Assembly: GCF_002355275.1 (NCBI RefSeq)
Contig: NZ_CP023449.1
Location: 4,442,001-4,506,000, forward strand
DNA length: 64,000 nucleotides
Source of the DNA: Rhizorhabdus dicambivorans
GTDB taxonomy: Bacteria > Pseudomonadota > Alphaproteobacteria > Sphingomonadales > Sphingomonadaceae
Reading direction: 5' to 3'
Under the pieces are notes generated by a model, which did no database searches, was not told the DNA's origin, and saw only the letters and a list, made by a program, of their open reading frames with translations. The position numbers and the translations under genes were made by a program. The first letter of the stretch is position 1, and every line of letters starts with the position of its first letter. This document shows positions 7,916 to 16,680 of the stretch, piece after piece.

Positions 7916-9107
7916 GATAATCCTTGATCTTGATACCGTTGTGGATTGCGCGCTTCTGCTCGGCAGGTGCGGCCGGCAGTCCGCTTGAACGCAATCGCTC
8001 GTTGCGCTGGCGTTCGCTTTCGACATCGGCCGGAATGAACTGCCACCCTTTGCCGACGAGGTTCTGGTTCGCCTCGGCAAAGGGCCGGTATTCCGCGTCA
8101 TAGGCAGCGAAGGCCGCTTGCGGATCTTCGGCGTGGCGGGACAACTCGCCAGCAAGCACATAGGCGCCGATGAGCGCTAGACTGGATCCCTGACCCGTCA
8201 CGAAGGATGGGGCATAGGCCGCGTCGCCCACCAGCGCGATTCTGCCCTTTGACCAGCTCGGCATACGGATCTGGCTGACAGTGTCCAAATAGAGGTCGTC
8301 TGCCTGGTCCAGCGCTTCCAGCAAGCGTGGAATGTGCCACTTGTCCTGGGAGAACAGCGCCCTGAAGCGTTCCCGCTGGACGTCGGGATCGCGCTCATCT
8401 GATGTCGGCATCGCATCGAGCGCCATCGTCAGCAGCGCAGTTATACGCTCGCGTCCGCGCACACTGCTTAGCCCAGCCATTCGTCCGACCGTGGAGAACA
8501 CCTGCTGCTCGCGATCGAGGCCAAAGTCGTTGGGCAGGGTGAACCCGACGAAGAAAAAGCCGAGATGGCGGATGAACGCCGCTTCGTCCCCGAAGATGAA
8601 CTGGCGCGTGGCGGAATGAAGTCCATCAGCCCCGATCACATAGGCGTAGCAGCCGCGCCGCCCCGAAGCGAATTCCACCTCGACCTCGCCACCGCGGTCG
8701 TTGAGCGCGATCACGTGATCGTTGAAATAATAGGTGCAGCGGTCTCGCGTGCGATCATAGAGCAATTTGGCCAGATCGCCGCGGGGCACCTCGACATCAT
8801 GTCCGCGGCTTCCACCGCTGAATTGCTCGGGGTTCACGGACAACACCGTCTCGCCTTGACCGTCAAACAGCGTGAGCTTGCCTATATCGAGATGCGCTTC
8901 GCGCAACGCTTCGGACATCCCCATCCGCTCCGCGACGTCCATGGCCGATCCTCGCAGATCGATCGGATAACCGCCTCCACGAACCTCGGACGACCGCTCG
9001 ACGATTTCCACATCGAACCCATATTCGGTGAGCCAATAGCCAACCGTTGGGCCCGCGATGCTCGCGCCGCAAACCAGAACCTTTAGACCATTACCTGGCG
9101 CCACCAC
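7902..9107 (-). CDS. FAD-dependent monooxygenase (aromatic hydroxylase/TetX type)
   Basis: A 401-residue flavoprotein of the PF01494 family. The Rossmann motif GASIAGPTVGYWLTEYGFDV (about residues 14-33), followed by EIVER, binds the ADP part of FAD. The middle holds DGLHSATRQ (the DG motif), and GRIALVGDAAYAPSF carries the second FAD motif (GD). Such enzymes hydroxylate aromatic or polyketide-like substrates with NAD(P)H and O2. The start is one of two adjacent GTG codons (9107 or 9104); AGGTGA lies just upstream and fits 9104 better in spacing. It is first in a two-gene unit with the NTF2-like gene. A 22-bp inverted repeat (9215-9236) lies about 110 nt upstream. The substrate is unknown. 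Confidence 0.9.
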   Translation of the reverse strand: MVAPGNGLKVLVCGASIAGPTVGYWLTEYGFDVEIVERSSEVRGGGYPIDLRGSAMDVAERMGMSEALREAHLDIGKLTLFDGQGETVLSVNPEQFSGGSRGHDVEVPRGDLAKLLYDRTRDRCTYYFNDHVIALNDRGGEVEVEFASGRRGCYAYVIGADGLHSATRQFIFGDEAAFIRHLGFFFVGFTLPNDFGLDREQQVFSTVGRMAGLSSVRGRERITALLTMALDAMPTSDERDPDVQRERFRALFSQDKWHIPRLLEALDQADDLYLDTVSQIRMPSWSKGRIALVGDAAYAPSFVTGQGSSLALIGAYVLAGELSRHAEDPQAAFAAYDAEYRPFAEANQNLVGKGWQFIPADVESERQRNERLRSSGLPAAPAEQKRAIHNGIKIKDYHADS

Positions 9108-9544
9108 TCACCTCGCTTGACAGCAAGCCGGCGAAACTCCCCGCCGCCTAAACCTCGCCAAAACAGCGCCGGAACCGAGGCTTACCTTGCCTCATCGCTG
9201 CGCTATTCCTGTAATAAGAGATGTTAGCGCATCTTATTTTTCTCGTCAACTAGAGTACGTCAATGAGTCTTAATTCGACCTCGAGCAGCGCCATTGAAGC
9301 GCGAATCGCACGTGATGGGGGTATGTCCACCGAGACCTTCCATGGCGCGATCTTCGGGATGCTCGCCTTGGGCGTGGCGCCGGATCGAAGCGATCCCGGC
9401 GGTGCGCAGCCTCATCATGAGATCATCTTGACGCCGGAGCCCGACGACTCCGGCTTCCAGAGCGAGGTGGAAGGCCGCTTGGCGAAGCTCCCAGACCTGC
9501 GCTCGGCCGCAAGGCAGCGCTTCTCCAATCAGGGATGTTTCTGT
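9108..9544. other. Intergenic region at the candidate island end
   Basis: This stretch separates the monooxygenase unit from tRNA-Met. Apart from the operator-like repeat at 9215-9236 no element is assigned. A plus-strand frame from 9263 (95 codons) runs into the tRNA gene and a minus-strand frame also covers it. Neither resembles a known protein, so it may be decayed sequence next to an attachment site. Confidence 0.4.
9215..9236. promoter_or_regulatory. 22-bp inverted repeat, candidate operator of the monooxygenase unit
   Basis: The right half GCATCTTA is the exact complement of TAAGATGC, the left half of the repeat at 1069-1090. The left half TAAGAGAT is a weaker match. A tighter inner palindrome, AGATG-N6-CATCT, spans 9219-9234. 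It lies upstream of the minus-strand FAD monooxygenase. A T-rich run follows on the plus strand, but no plus-strand gene ends there, which speaks against a terminator. Confidence 0.48.
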
Positions 9545-9621
9545 TGGTAGCGGAGGAGGGACTTGAACCCCCGACACGCGGATTATGATTCCGCTGCTCT
9601 AACCAGCTGAGCTACTCCGCC
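9545..9621 (-). tRNA. tRNA-Met (CAT), elongator
   Basis: The minus strand folds as a complete 77-nt tRNA with encoded CCA. The acceptor arm is GGCGGAG/CTCCGCT with a G:U first pair, the D-arm is GCTCAGCTGGTTAGAGC, and the anticodon stem GCGGA/TCCGC holds the loop ATCATAA with anticodon CAT. The T-arm contains GGTTCAAGTCC. The paired first position separates it from the initiator tRNA, which has a 1:72 mismatch; a lysidine-modified Ile tRNA is less likely from the arm sequences. Its 3' end faces the accessory region at 1-9.5 kb. Confidence 0.95.
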
Positions 9622-9747
9622 CCAAAGGCGCCCGCCAAAGCGGTGGAGCGGGCCTATAAGCGGGCCGTTGATCGCGGTCAACTGGACATTGGCGCTGTGC
9701 GCGATAGAGAGCGCGGTGACAGTCGAAAAGGCGGGGGAGATTCGAAA

Positions 9748-10974
9748 TTGGCGCAGTATGACGTTCTGATCGTTGGAGCCGGCCATGGCGGGGCGCAGGC
9801 CGCAGTGGCGCTTCGGCAGAACAAGTTCGAAGGCACGATCGCCATCGTCGGCGACGAGCCCGAACTGCCCTATGAGCGCCCACCTCTCTCCAAGGAATAT
9901 TTCTCGGGCGAGAAGAGCTTCGAGCGGATCATGATCCGCCCGGCCGCCTTCTGGGCCGATCGCAACGTCGAGATGCTGCTGGGCAAGCGCGTCACCGCCG
10001 TCGATCCCGCCGCGCACCAGGTCACGCTGTCCGACGGCTCGACCCTCTCCTACGGCAAGCTGATCTGGGCGACCGGCGGCGCGCCGCGCCGGCTGAGCTG
10101 CTCGGGCAACGATCTGCCGGGCGTCCATGGCGTGCGCACCCGCGAGGATGCCGACCGGATGCTGGCGGAGATGGAGCGCACCACCAACGTCGTCGTCATC
10201 GGCGGCGGCTATATCGGCCTGGAAGCGGCCGCCGTCCTCAGCAAGTTCGGCAAGAAGGTGACCGTGCTGGAGGCGCTCGACCGCGTTCTCGCCCGCGTCG
10301 CCGGCGAGGCGCTGTCGCGCTTCTACGAAGCCGAGCACCGCGCCCATGGCGTCGACGTCCAGCTCGGCGCCAAGGTCGACTGCATCGTCGGCGAGGGCCG
10401 GGTCACGGGCGTCCGCATGGACGACGGCACCGTCATCCCCGCCGACATGGTGATCGTCGGCATCGGCATCGTGCCCGCCGTCGAACCGCTGGTGGCGGCC
10501 GGCGCCGCGGGCGCCAACGGCGTCGACGTGGACGAATATTGCCGCACCAGCCTGCCCGACATCTATGCGATCGGCGACTGCGCGATGCACAGCAATGCCT
10601 TCGCGGACGGCGCGCGCATCCGCCTCGAATCGGTCCAGAACGCCAATGACCAGGCGACCACGGCGGCCAAGCACATCCTGGGCGCGGCCGAACCCTATCA
10701 TGCGGTGCCGTGGTTCTGGTCGAACCAGTATGACCTGCGCCTCCAGACGATGGGCCTGTCGATCGGCTATGACGAGACGATCGTGCGCGGCGATCCGGCC
10801 AATCGCAGCTTCTCCGTCGTCTACCTCAAGAACGGCAAGGTGCTGGCGCTCGATTGCGTCAACGCGGTCAAGGACTATGTCCAGGGCAAGGCGCTCGTCG
10901 TCGGCGGCCATTCGCCCGACAAGGCCGCGCTGGCCGATCCGGAGACCCCGCTCAAGAGCCTGCTCCCGGCCTGA
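9748..10974 (+). CDS. NAD(P)/FAD-dependent oxidoreductase (ferredoxin/rubredoxin reductase type)
   Basis: A 408-residue reductase of the putidaredoxin reductase family that passes electrons from NADH through FAD to a ferredoxin serving P450s or ring-hydroxylating dioxygenases. [19 protein letters not shown] is the FAD motif, [12 protein letters not shown] is typical of the family, [17 protein letters not shown] is the NAD motif, and [13 protein letters not shown] is the second FAD motif. A C-terminal reductase domain ends the protein. The TTG at 9748 is chosen: GGGGGAGA lies 7 nt upstream and the dinucleotide-binding motif follows at once, while the longer frame from 9643 would add a tail derived from sequence next to the tRNA. 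No oxygenase or ferredoxin gene is adjacent, so the partner is elsewhere. Confidence 0.9.
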   Translation: MAQYDVLIVGAGHGGAQAAVALRQNKFEGTIAIVGDEPELPYERPPLSKEYFSGEKSFERIMIRPAAFWADRNVEMLLGKRVTAVDPAAHQVTLSDGSTLSYGKLIWATGGAPRRLSCSGNDLPGVHGVRTREDADRMLAEMERTTNVVVIGGGYIGLEAAAVLSKFGKKVTVLEALDRVLARVAGEALSRFYEAEHRAHGVDVQLGAKVDCIVGEGRVTGVRMDDGTVIPADMVIVGIGIVPAVEPLVAAGAAGANGVDVDEYCRTSLPDIYAIGDCAMHSNAFADGARIRLESVQNANDQATTAAKHILGAAEPYHAVPWFWSNQYDLRLQTMGLSIGYDETIVRGDPANRSFSVVYLKNGKVLALDCVNAVKDYVQGKALVVGGHSPDKAALADPETPLKSLLPA

Positions 10975-10984
10975 AGGGCCCCTT

Positions 10985-11009
10985 GGAACCGTAGCATCGC
11001 GTCCACGTT
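10985..11009 (+). promoter_or_regulatory. EcfG-type general stress promoter (GGAAC-N17-GTT)
   Basis: GGAAC at 10985-10989 and GTT at 11007-11009 are separated by 17 nt, the consensus recognised by the alphaproteobacterial general stress sigma factor EcfG. It ends 39 nt before the start codon of the DUF3775 gene. Two further exact matches in this window precede the ku gene and the gene at 39885-40178. Confidence 0.62.
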
Positions 11010-11048
11010 GGAAAACGCGCCGTACCGCTTGGGGACGAGGGATCGAAA

Positions 11049-11456
11049 ATGGAACTGACGGTTTCGCTGGATACGTTATGTCGGCTGATCGTGCGGGCGC
11101 GCGAGCTTGAGGCTCAGGTGCCCGCGATCGAGAATGACGATGAGGACGATCCCACCGACAGCGACGATCCGCTGGCGGTGCTGGAGGACGAGGCCAACGA
11201 AGCGGTCGAGGACGAAGTCCGCACCCTGCTCGAGGACCTGCCCGAGGACGAGGCGGCGGAGGTGCTGGCGCTCGCCTGGGTCGGACGCGGCACCTATGAC
11301 GCCAGCGAATGGGACGAGGCGCTGGAAGAGGCCAACGAGGACGACAATGATTCGGTCGTCGATCAGCTGCTCGATATGCCGATGCTGGCGGGCTATCTGG
11401 ACGCCGGCCTCGCCGCCTTCGATCTCAGCTGCGACGGGGCCGAGCCTGATCGGTGA
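11049..11456 (+). CDS. DUF3775 domain-containing protein
   Basis: A 135-residue, very acidic protein. It starts MELTVSLDTLCRLIVRARE, then an acidic linker rich in Asp and Glu, then LLEDLPEDEAAEVLALAWVGRGTYDASEWDEALEEA and a helical end. This matches the DUF3775 family, small cytosolic proteins of unknown function common in alphaproteobacteria. The ATG at 11049 lies downstream of an EcfG-type promoter, so it is probably a general stress gene. A strong hairpin (11514-11560) follows it and separates it from the convergent RNA phosphodiesterase gene. Confidence 0.82.
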   Translation: MELTVSLDTLCRLIVRARELEAQVPAIENDDEDDPTDSDDPLAVLEDEANEAVEDEVRTLLEDLPEDEAAEVLALAWVGRGTYDASEWDEALEEANEDDNDSVVDQLLDMPMLAGYLDAGLAAFDLSCDGAEPDR

Positions 11457-11513
11457 AGGAGGAAGCGCCGCGCGCTTCCGCCGAAGGCGTGAATCAGGCT
11501 CTTCGATGGTTGA

Positions 11514-11560
11514 GACCTTGATTCACGGATCAGGCTAACCAGCCTGATCCGATCAAGGTC
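11514..11560. terminator. Nested perfect hairpin between convergent genes
   Basis: An 11-bp perfect stem with a 4-nt loop spans 11526-11551 (CGGATCAGGCT / AGCCTGATCCG). Outside it GACCTTGAT (11514-11522) pairs with ATCAAGGTC (11552-11560). The outer arm overlaps the last codons and stop of the minus-strand gene. It is probably a bidirectional terminator, although T-tracts are lacking. Confidence 0.5.
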
Positions 11561-12074
11561 TTCCAGGTCGACTGAACCTGTATTCCGCGATCGGCTCCCA
11601 TGGGCCGCCGCGATACCACCAGAGGGCCATCCCGGTGATCCCGATCGGGCGCGGCCGAAAGTCGCTGCGCAAGTCCTGAAACAATGCCCGCGCCTCGGAA
11701 GCAGCCACCTTGTTCTGCACGGTGATGTGCGGTCGCCAGGCGGCGCGGTCCTGCGGCGTCAGACTTCCCTCCAGCGCTTCGGCGATCCGGCTTCGGATGG
11801 CGACGAGGCCCGGGCTGTCGACGCCCAGCGCGACGCCCCGCCCCAGCGCCAGCAGCCGGGCCACCCGCGCTGCCGGCCGCGCCGTCGTCCTGGCCTCGGC
11901 CATCAGCCGGCGCCTTATCTCGTCGAGCGCGGAGGGCGGGAGGTGGTGGAACAGGGTCAGGTGCGCGGGCAGCCGGTTATGTTCGGCCGGGTAATGGGCC
12001 CGGCGCAGACCGTCGGCCCAGGCGAGGTCCTCGGGGGCGAGCAGCGCGGAGACGATGATCGGGGCGGCGGCCAT
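11553..12074 (-). CDS. thpR: RNA 2',3'-cyclic phosphodiesterase (2'-5' RNA ligase family)
   Basis: A 173-residue two-histidine (2H) phosphoesterase. The duplicated catalytic motifs are HLTLFHHL in the first half and HITVQNKV in the second, the HxT/SxL pattern of the LigT/ThpR family. Family members hydrolyse 2',3'-cyclic phosphates and can ligate tRNA halves in vitro; the cellular role is unclear. The start is the ATG at 12074 (MAAAPIIVSALL), where the fold's first strand begins, rather than the longer frame from 12131. It converges with the DUF3775 gene. Confidence 0.85.
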   Translation of the reverse strand: MAAAPIIVSALLAPEDLAWADGLRRAHYPAEHNRLPAHLTLFHHLPPSALDEIRRRLMAEARTTARPAARVARLLALGRGVALGVDSPGLVAIRSRIAEALEGSLTPQDRAAWRPHITVQNKVAASEARALFQDLRSDFRPRPIGITGMALWWYRGGPWEPIAEYRFSRPGRP

Positions 12075-12093
12075 GCACCGCCAGCCTACACGC

Positions 12094-12321
12094 TCAGCGC
12101 TTGCGGATGAAGCAGACGCCTTCCTTGCCATCCCATCCGCTCGGCAGGCATTCCACGCGAGCGTCAGGAATGTGCCTGCGGACGTGGAGCTTGGCGGTGT
12201 CCCGCCAGATGGTGCGCTTGTAGCCGGGGAAGTCGGCCATGTCCTTCCAGGCCTGGCCCGCGTCGGCCGCCAGATCGCTGGCGAGATGGTCGAGCGGGGT
12301 GTTGTCCTTGAACATCATCAT
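12094..12321 (-). CDS. Conserved hypothetical small protein
   Basis: A 75-residue basic protein beginning MMMFKDNTPLDHLASDLAAD; the third ATG may be the true start. It contains AWKDMADFPGYKRTIWRD and ends GKEGVCFIRKR. The composition looks like a real protein rather than a frame shadow, and nothing overlaps it. No function can be assigned. It lies 20 nt upstream of the RNA phosphodiesterase gene on the same strand and may be co-transcribed. Confidence 0.5.
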   Translation of the reverse strand: MMMFKDNTPLDHLASDLAADAGQAWKDMADFPGYKRTIWRDTAKLHVRRHIPDARVECLPSGWDGKEGVCFIRKR

Positions 12322-12542
12322 CCGGTCGATCTAGCCGAAGCCCGAATCGCCCGCTGTTACCGATGTCACAGGGGATATAAATGCGATCGATTCGCAGAAA
12401 TCCCGGGTGCATGGGGTTGTTCGTTCGTTTTTTTATTTTTTTATGAGAAGGAGCCCGTTACGGCCCGACGGACAGCCATGCCGCGACGGCAGCCAAGCCA
12501 CGGCAATCCTACATGTCAAGAACAAAAAGAAAACACCAGGCC

Positions 12543-14489
12543 CTATATCTCGACTTGGCTGCCGAGTTCCACGACGCGGTTGGTCGGCAGCTTGAAGAAC
12601 TCCATCGCGCTTTCGGCGTTGCGGAGCATCCAGGAGAAGAGCTTCTCGCGCCACACCGCCATGCCGGGATGCTCTGACGGGAGCAGCGTCTGCCGGGCGA
12701 GGAAGAAGCTGGTGTCCATCATCTTGAACGCGGGCCCGCAGCTGCGCGTCGCGCCGAGCACGGCGGGCACGTCCGGATCCTCCATGAAGCCATAGTTGAT
12801 CACGATGCGGAAAAAGCCTTGGCCGAGATCGCTGTGGCTTATGCGGTTCTCGAGCGCGACATAGGGCACGTCGGCGATGGTGACAGTGAGCAGGATGACC
12901 CGCTCGTGCAGCACCTTGTTGTGCTTGAGGTTGTGGAGCAGCGCGTGCGGCACGCCCTGCGCCTGCGAGGTCATGAACACCGCCGTCCCCGGCACCCGCA
13001 CCGCCGAGTTGACCGCCGACTGGACGAACACCTTCACCGGCATCGCCGCCTCGCGCAGCCGGTTGATCATCAGCATGCGCCCCCGTGCCCAGGTGGTGAG
13101 CAGGGTGAAGGCGATGAAGCCGATCAGCAGCGGGAACCAGCCGCCATCCGGCACCTTGGTCAGGTTGGCGCCGAAATAGGCGAGGTCGACCAGCGCGAAC
13201 ACGCCGATCAGCGGCGCCGCCAGCCACTTGTTCCAACCCCACAGGTGGACCAGCACCACCGCGATCAGGCAGGTGTCGATCGCCATCGCGCCGGTCACCG
13301 CGATGCCATAGGCAGCGGCAAGGTTGGACGAGGTGCGGAACGAGATGATCAGCAGGATCACCATCACCATCAGTCCCCAGTTGATCGCCGGGATGTAGAT
13401 CTGGCCGATCGATCCGGCGCTGGTATGGGTGATGCGCAGGCGCGGGATGAAGCCAAGCTGGATCGCCTGCTGGGTAACCGAGAAGGCGCCGGTGATGACC
13501 GCCTGGCTGGCGATCACCGTCGCCATGGTGGCGAGGATGACGAGCGGCAGGCGCAGCATCTCCGGCGCCAGCAGGAAGAAGGGGTTTTGGATCGTCTGGA
13601 GGGCGGTCGCCATGTCCTGGCTCAGGATCATCGCGCCCTGCCCCAGATAGTTGAGCATCAGCGCGGGGAGCACGAAGACCATCCAGGAAAGGCCGATCGG
13701 CTTGCGGCCGAAATGGCCCATATCGGCGTAGAGCGCCTCGGCGCCCGTCACCGCCAGCACCACCGAGCCCATGGCGAGGAAGGCGAAATGACCCTCCTCC
13801 AGGAAGAAGCGCACCGCATACCAGGGGTTGAGCGCAACCAGCACGGCGGGATTGCCCAATATGTGCCAGAGCCCCAGCACCGCCAGCACGGTGAAATAGA
13901 CCAGCATGATCGGCCCGAACAGCAGCCCGACCCGCGCGGTGCCGCGCGACTGGATCATGAACAGGCCGATCAATATGCCCACCGCGATCGGCAGCACCCA
14001 TTGTCCGAACCCCGCCTCCACCGTGGTCAGCCCCTCGACCGCCGACAGCACCGAGATGGCGGGCGTGATCATGCTGTCGCCGTAGAACAATGCCGTCGCG
14101 AACACCCCGAGCAGGATGATCCCCTTGCTCCAGCGCTTGCCCTCGGTCTGCCGGTTGATCAGCGCGAGCAGCGCCAGGCTGCCCCCTTCGCCCTTATTGT
14201 CGGCGCGCATGATGATCGCGACATATTTGAACGTCACCACCAGCATCATCGACCAGAAGATCAGGCTGAGGACGCCGAGGATGTGGAGTTCGTCCGGCGG
14301 CAGCGGATGATGCCCGGCGAAGGTTTCGCGGAAGGCGTAGAGCGGGCTGGTGCCGATATCGCCGAAGACGACGCCGATCGCGCCGACCACCATCGCGCCA
14401 AGGCTGCCCTGGCCGTGGCCGCCGCCATGCGACGCCCCCGGCGCAGCCGGCCCGGCCTGCTCCGCACCCGCTGTCGCGGCGCCCGTCAT
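12543..14489 (-). CDS. kup: Low-affinity potassium transporter Kup
   Basis: A 648-residue K+ uptake protein of the KUP/HAK family (proton-coupled, inner membrane). After a Gly/Ala-rich N-terminus comes [21 protein letters not shown], the family signature, then about 12 membrane segments, including [18 protein letters not shown] and [17 protein letters not shown]-like sequence before the cytosolic tail. The ATG at 14489 ([11 protein letters not shown]) gives a length normal for the family; the longer frame from 14564 adds an unlikely basic tail. A pair of palindromic repeats (14660-14743) lies upstream. It is transcribed alone. Confidence 0.94.
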   Translation of the reverse strand: MTGAATAGAEQAGPAAPGASHGGGHGQGSLGAMVVGAIGVVFGDIGTSPLYAFRETFAGHHPLPPDELHILGVLSLIFWSMMLVVTFKYVAIIMRADNKGEGGSLALLALINRQTEGKRWSKGIILLGVFATALFYGDSMITPAISVLSAVEGLTTVEAGFGQWVLPIAVGILIGLFMIQSRGTARVGLLFGPIMLVYFTVLAVLGLWHILGNPAVLVALNPWYAVRFFLEEGHFAFLAMGSVVLAVTGAEALYADMGHFGRKPIGLSWMVFVLPALMLNYLGQGAMILSQDMATALQTIQNPFFLLAPEMLRLPLVILATMATVIASQAVITGAFSVTQQAIQLGFIPRLRITHTSAGSIGQIYIPAINWGLMVMVILLIISFRTSSNLAAAYGIAVTGAMAIDTCLIAVVLVHLWGWNKWLAAPLIGVFALVDLAYFGANLTKVPDGGWFPLLIGFIAFTLLTTWARGRMLMINRLREAAMPVKVFVQSAVNSAVRVPGTAVFMTSQAQGVPHALLHNLKHNKVLHERVILLTVTIADVPYVALENRISHSDLGQGFFRIVINYGFMEDPDVPAVLGATRSCGPAFKMMDTSFFLARQTLLPSEHPGMAVWREKLFSWMLRNAESAMEFFKLPTNRVVELGSQVEI

Positions 14490-14659
14490 GCGACGATGGA
14501 CTTCATGCCTGAAATACGCCCATTCCCAGCGCCCTTCGATCCCCCGGCGCATAGCGGCGGGCACCTAGCATTTGTTCCATGGGCCCGCAACACGCGGCGG
14601 TGAAAGCGCGCTGTGCCGTTAGGGGACCATTGCGAAGCGAGGGCCGTCCTTTCGAACAG

Positions 14660-14743
14660 GTCATCCCGGATGTGATCCGGGATCCAGCTTTTCCTGTCGA
14701 CATTGGAGGAAGAAGCGGGATCCCGGATCACGTCCGGGATGAC
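14660..14743. repeat. Palindromic repeat pair, family A
   Basis: Two oppositely oriented units (14660-14685 and 14718-14743) start or end with GTCATCCCGGA and contain GATCCGGGATCC. A spacer near CTTTTCCTGTCGACATTGG joins them. The same design recurs at 32473-32556. These resemble REP/BIME-type extragenic elements. The 268-bp gap between kup and the Lrp gene holds nothing else recognised. Confidence 0.75.
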
Positions 14744-14757
14744 GCTGGGAAGGGTCG

Positions 14758-15198
14758 TCAATTTCCGGCGAGCAAGGTCCGCAGGGTCATCTGCGTCACC
14801 AGCCGCTGCACCCCCGGCAAAGCAGACAGCACGTCGCGGTGGACCCGCTCATAGCTGTCCCCCTCGGGCACCTGGACCTTGAGCAGATAATCCGACTCGC
14901 CGCTGAGCAGATAGGCTTCGCCGATCTGTGCGGTGCGCGCGAGCGCCTCCTCGAAAGCGAGCATCGTCGCCTGGCGCTGATCGACAAGGGTGACCTGGAC
15001 GAACATCGTCGTCGGATTGCCGCGCGCCTCGGCCGAAAGCAGAGCGCGATAGCCGAGGATCACGCCCGCCTTCTCCAGCGCCTTGACGCGCCGGTGCGCC
15101 GCCGACGTCGACAGGCCGACGCGCGCGCCGAGCTGCTCGCTCGTCTGCGCCGAATCGCGTGCCAGTTCGGCGATGATCTTGCGATCGATCCGATCCAT
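14758..15198 (-). CDS. Lrp/AsnC family transcriptional regulator
   Basis: A 146-residue regulator. The N-terminal winged helix-turn-helix reads MDRIDRKIIAELARDSAQ with LGARVGLSTSAAHRRVKALE, and the C-terminal RAM (ligand-binding ferredoxin-like) domain includes AYLLSGESDYLLKVQV. The ATG at 15198 is where the conserved domain begins. It is divergent from alanine dehydrogenase across a 135-bp gap, the usual arrangement for an Lrp-type activator of ald, so it probably senses alanine or another amino acid and controls ald and itself. Confidence 0.9.
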   Translation of the reverse strand: MDRIDRKIIAELARDSAQTSEQLGARVGLSTSAAHRRVKALEKAGVILGYRALLSAEARGNPTTMFVQVTLVDQRQATMLAFEEALARTAQIGEAYLLSGESDYLLKVQVPEGDSYERVHRDVLSALPGVQRLVTQMTLRTLLAGN

Positions 15199-15333
15199 CG
15201 GGGATAATTTCCCACATGCTTGAAGGTGGAGCAAATATATCCCAGCGCCGGCTCCGTTACGACCCCAGTTCGCAACCTTTTTGCGGTCCATCGGCTTTAT
15301 CATCGGCACCGGGTTACAGAGGGGTCAGGCATC

Positions 15334-16431
15334 ATGCGCATCGGCATTCCGAAGGAAATCAAGAACCACGAATATCGGGTCGGTCTGACCCCGGCTTCGG
15401 TGGCCGAGCTGGTCGCCGCCGGCCATCAGGTGATCGTGCAGACCGGCGCCGGCATGGGCATCGATTTCGGGGATCAGGATTATCGGGATGCCGGCGCGAC
15501 GATCGCCGCCGACGCGGCGGCCGTGTTCGCGGGCGCCGACATGATCGTCAAGGTCAAGGAACCGCAGCCGTCCGAGATCGCGCTGCTGGAACCGCGCCAT
15601 ACACTGTTCACCTATCTCCATCTCGCCGCCGACAAGCCGCAGGCCGAGGGGCTGATGCAGTCGGGCGCGACCTGCATCGCCTATGAAACGGTCACGTCGC
15701 CCTCGGGCGCGCTGCCGCTGCTCAAGCCCATGTCCGAGGTGGCGGGGCGCATGTCGATCCAGGTCGGCGCCCATTATCTGGAGAAGGAACAAGGCGGCCG
15801 TGGCGTGCTGCTCGGCGGCGTGCCGGGCGTGGCACCCGCGCGGGTCGCGATCCTCGGCGGCGGCGTCGCCGGTGTCCATGCCGCGCAGATGGCGGTCGGC
15901 CAGCGTGCCGACGTCACCATCTACGACATCAACAATGATCGCCTCGCCGAACTCGACATGCATTTCGGCAGCCAGATCAAGACCGCCTATGCCTCCAGGG
16001 CCGCGGTTGCCGCGGCGGTGGCGAAGGCGCATCTGGTGATCGGCGCGGTGCTGGTGCCGGGCGCCGCCGCGCCCAAGCTGGTGACCCGCGAAATGCTCAA
16101 GACGATGAAGCGCGGCTCGGTGATGGTCGACATCGCGATCGACCAGGGCGGCTGCTTCGAGACGAGCCGCCCGACCACCCACAGCGATCCGGTGTTCGAG
16201 GTGGAAGGCGTGATCCATTATTGCGTCGCGAACATGCCGGGCGCGGTCGCCCGCACCTCGGCCTTCGCGCTCAACAACGCGACGCTGCCCTTCGTGCTGA
16301 AGCTCGCCAATCTGGGCGCCGAGAAGGCGATGGCGACCGACCGGCACCTCGCCGCCGGCCTGAACGTCTCGGCCGGCAAGATTCGCCACCAGGCCGTCGC
16401 GGAGGCGCTGAACCTGCCGTTCGCCGGATGA
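15334..16431 (+). CDS. ald: Alanine dehydrogenase
   Basis: A 365-residue NAD-dependent enzyme that converts L-alanine to pyruvate and ammonia. It begins [20 protein letters not shown]. The pyruvate-binding lysine lies in VKVKEPQ, the catalytic histidine in [10 protein letters not shown], the NAD-binding loop in [17 protein letters not shown], and the catalytic aspartate in [20 protein letters not shown]. Length and motifs match the family (about 370 residues). The ATG at 15334 is preferred; the longer frame would run through the promoter shared with the divergent Lrp gene, its likely regulator. Confidence 0.95.
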   Translation: MRIGIPKEIKNHEYRVGLTPASVAELVAAGHQVIVQTGAGMGIDFGDQDYRDAGATIAADAAAVFAGADMIVKVKEPQPSEIALLEPRHTLFTYLHLAADKPQAEGLMQSGATCIAYETVTSPSGALPLLKPMSEVAGRMSIQVGAHYLEKEQGGRGVLLGGVPGVAPARVAILGGGVAGVHAAQMAVGQRADVTIYDINNDRLAELDMHFGSQIKTAYASRAAVAAAVAKAHLVIGAVLVPGAAAPKLVTREMLKTMKRGSVMVDIAIDQGGCFETSRPTTHSDPVFEVEGVIHYCVANMPGAVARTSAFALNNATLPFVLKLANLGAEKAMATDRHLAAGLNVSAGKIRHQAVAEALNLPFAG

Positions 16432-16575
16432 ATTGAAGTTTCTCCCCTCTCCCCCGGAGGGGAGAATCGGGAGAGGGGGATCGAGGCCCTGCCCCCTAAC
16501 CTCCGGGCCTGACTACGCGGTTTCCCCCAAACCGCAGACCCCCTCTCCCACCCCTCTATGGGCACATCTCCAAAT

Positions 16576-16666
16576 CGTCGCCCCGGCGGAGGCCGGGGCC
16601 GGCACGGGCTCTTGCGGCGACTTGGTCGCATAACCTCTTGCGGCCCCGACCTCCGCCGGGGCGACG
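16576..16666. repeat. Palindromic repeat pair, family B
   Basis: CGTCGCCCCGGCGGAGGCCG at 16576 onward is answered by its near complement ending at 16666, about 40 nt apart. The right arm (16636-16666) matches 30 of 31 bases of a copy inside the ligD coding sequence (27246-27276). The rest of the 249-bp gap after ald also carries a short GAGGGGAGA/TCTCCCCTC-type palindrome near 16440-16480. Confidence 0.75.
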
Positions 16667-16680
16667 CTGGTGGAGGGCGC

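Noticed and set aside
9263-9550. A 95-codon open frame ending in tRNA-Met
   Set aside because: It runs into the tRNA gene, has an overlapping frame on the other strand and no recognisable domain. Kept only as part of an unassigned gap.
12819-14603. A 594-codon plus-strand open frame
   Set aside because: Antisense to kup. Its Asp/His/Arg/Gln-rich composition is that of the reverse complement of a membrane protein in high-GC DNA, and it has no domain.
15199-15333. Long 5' extensions of both ald and the Lrp gene
   Set aside because: The two extensions overlap each other across the shared promoter region and neither resembles its family.
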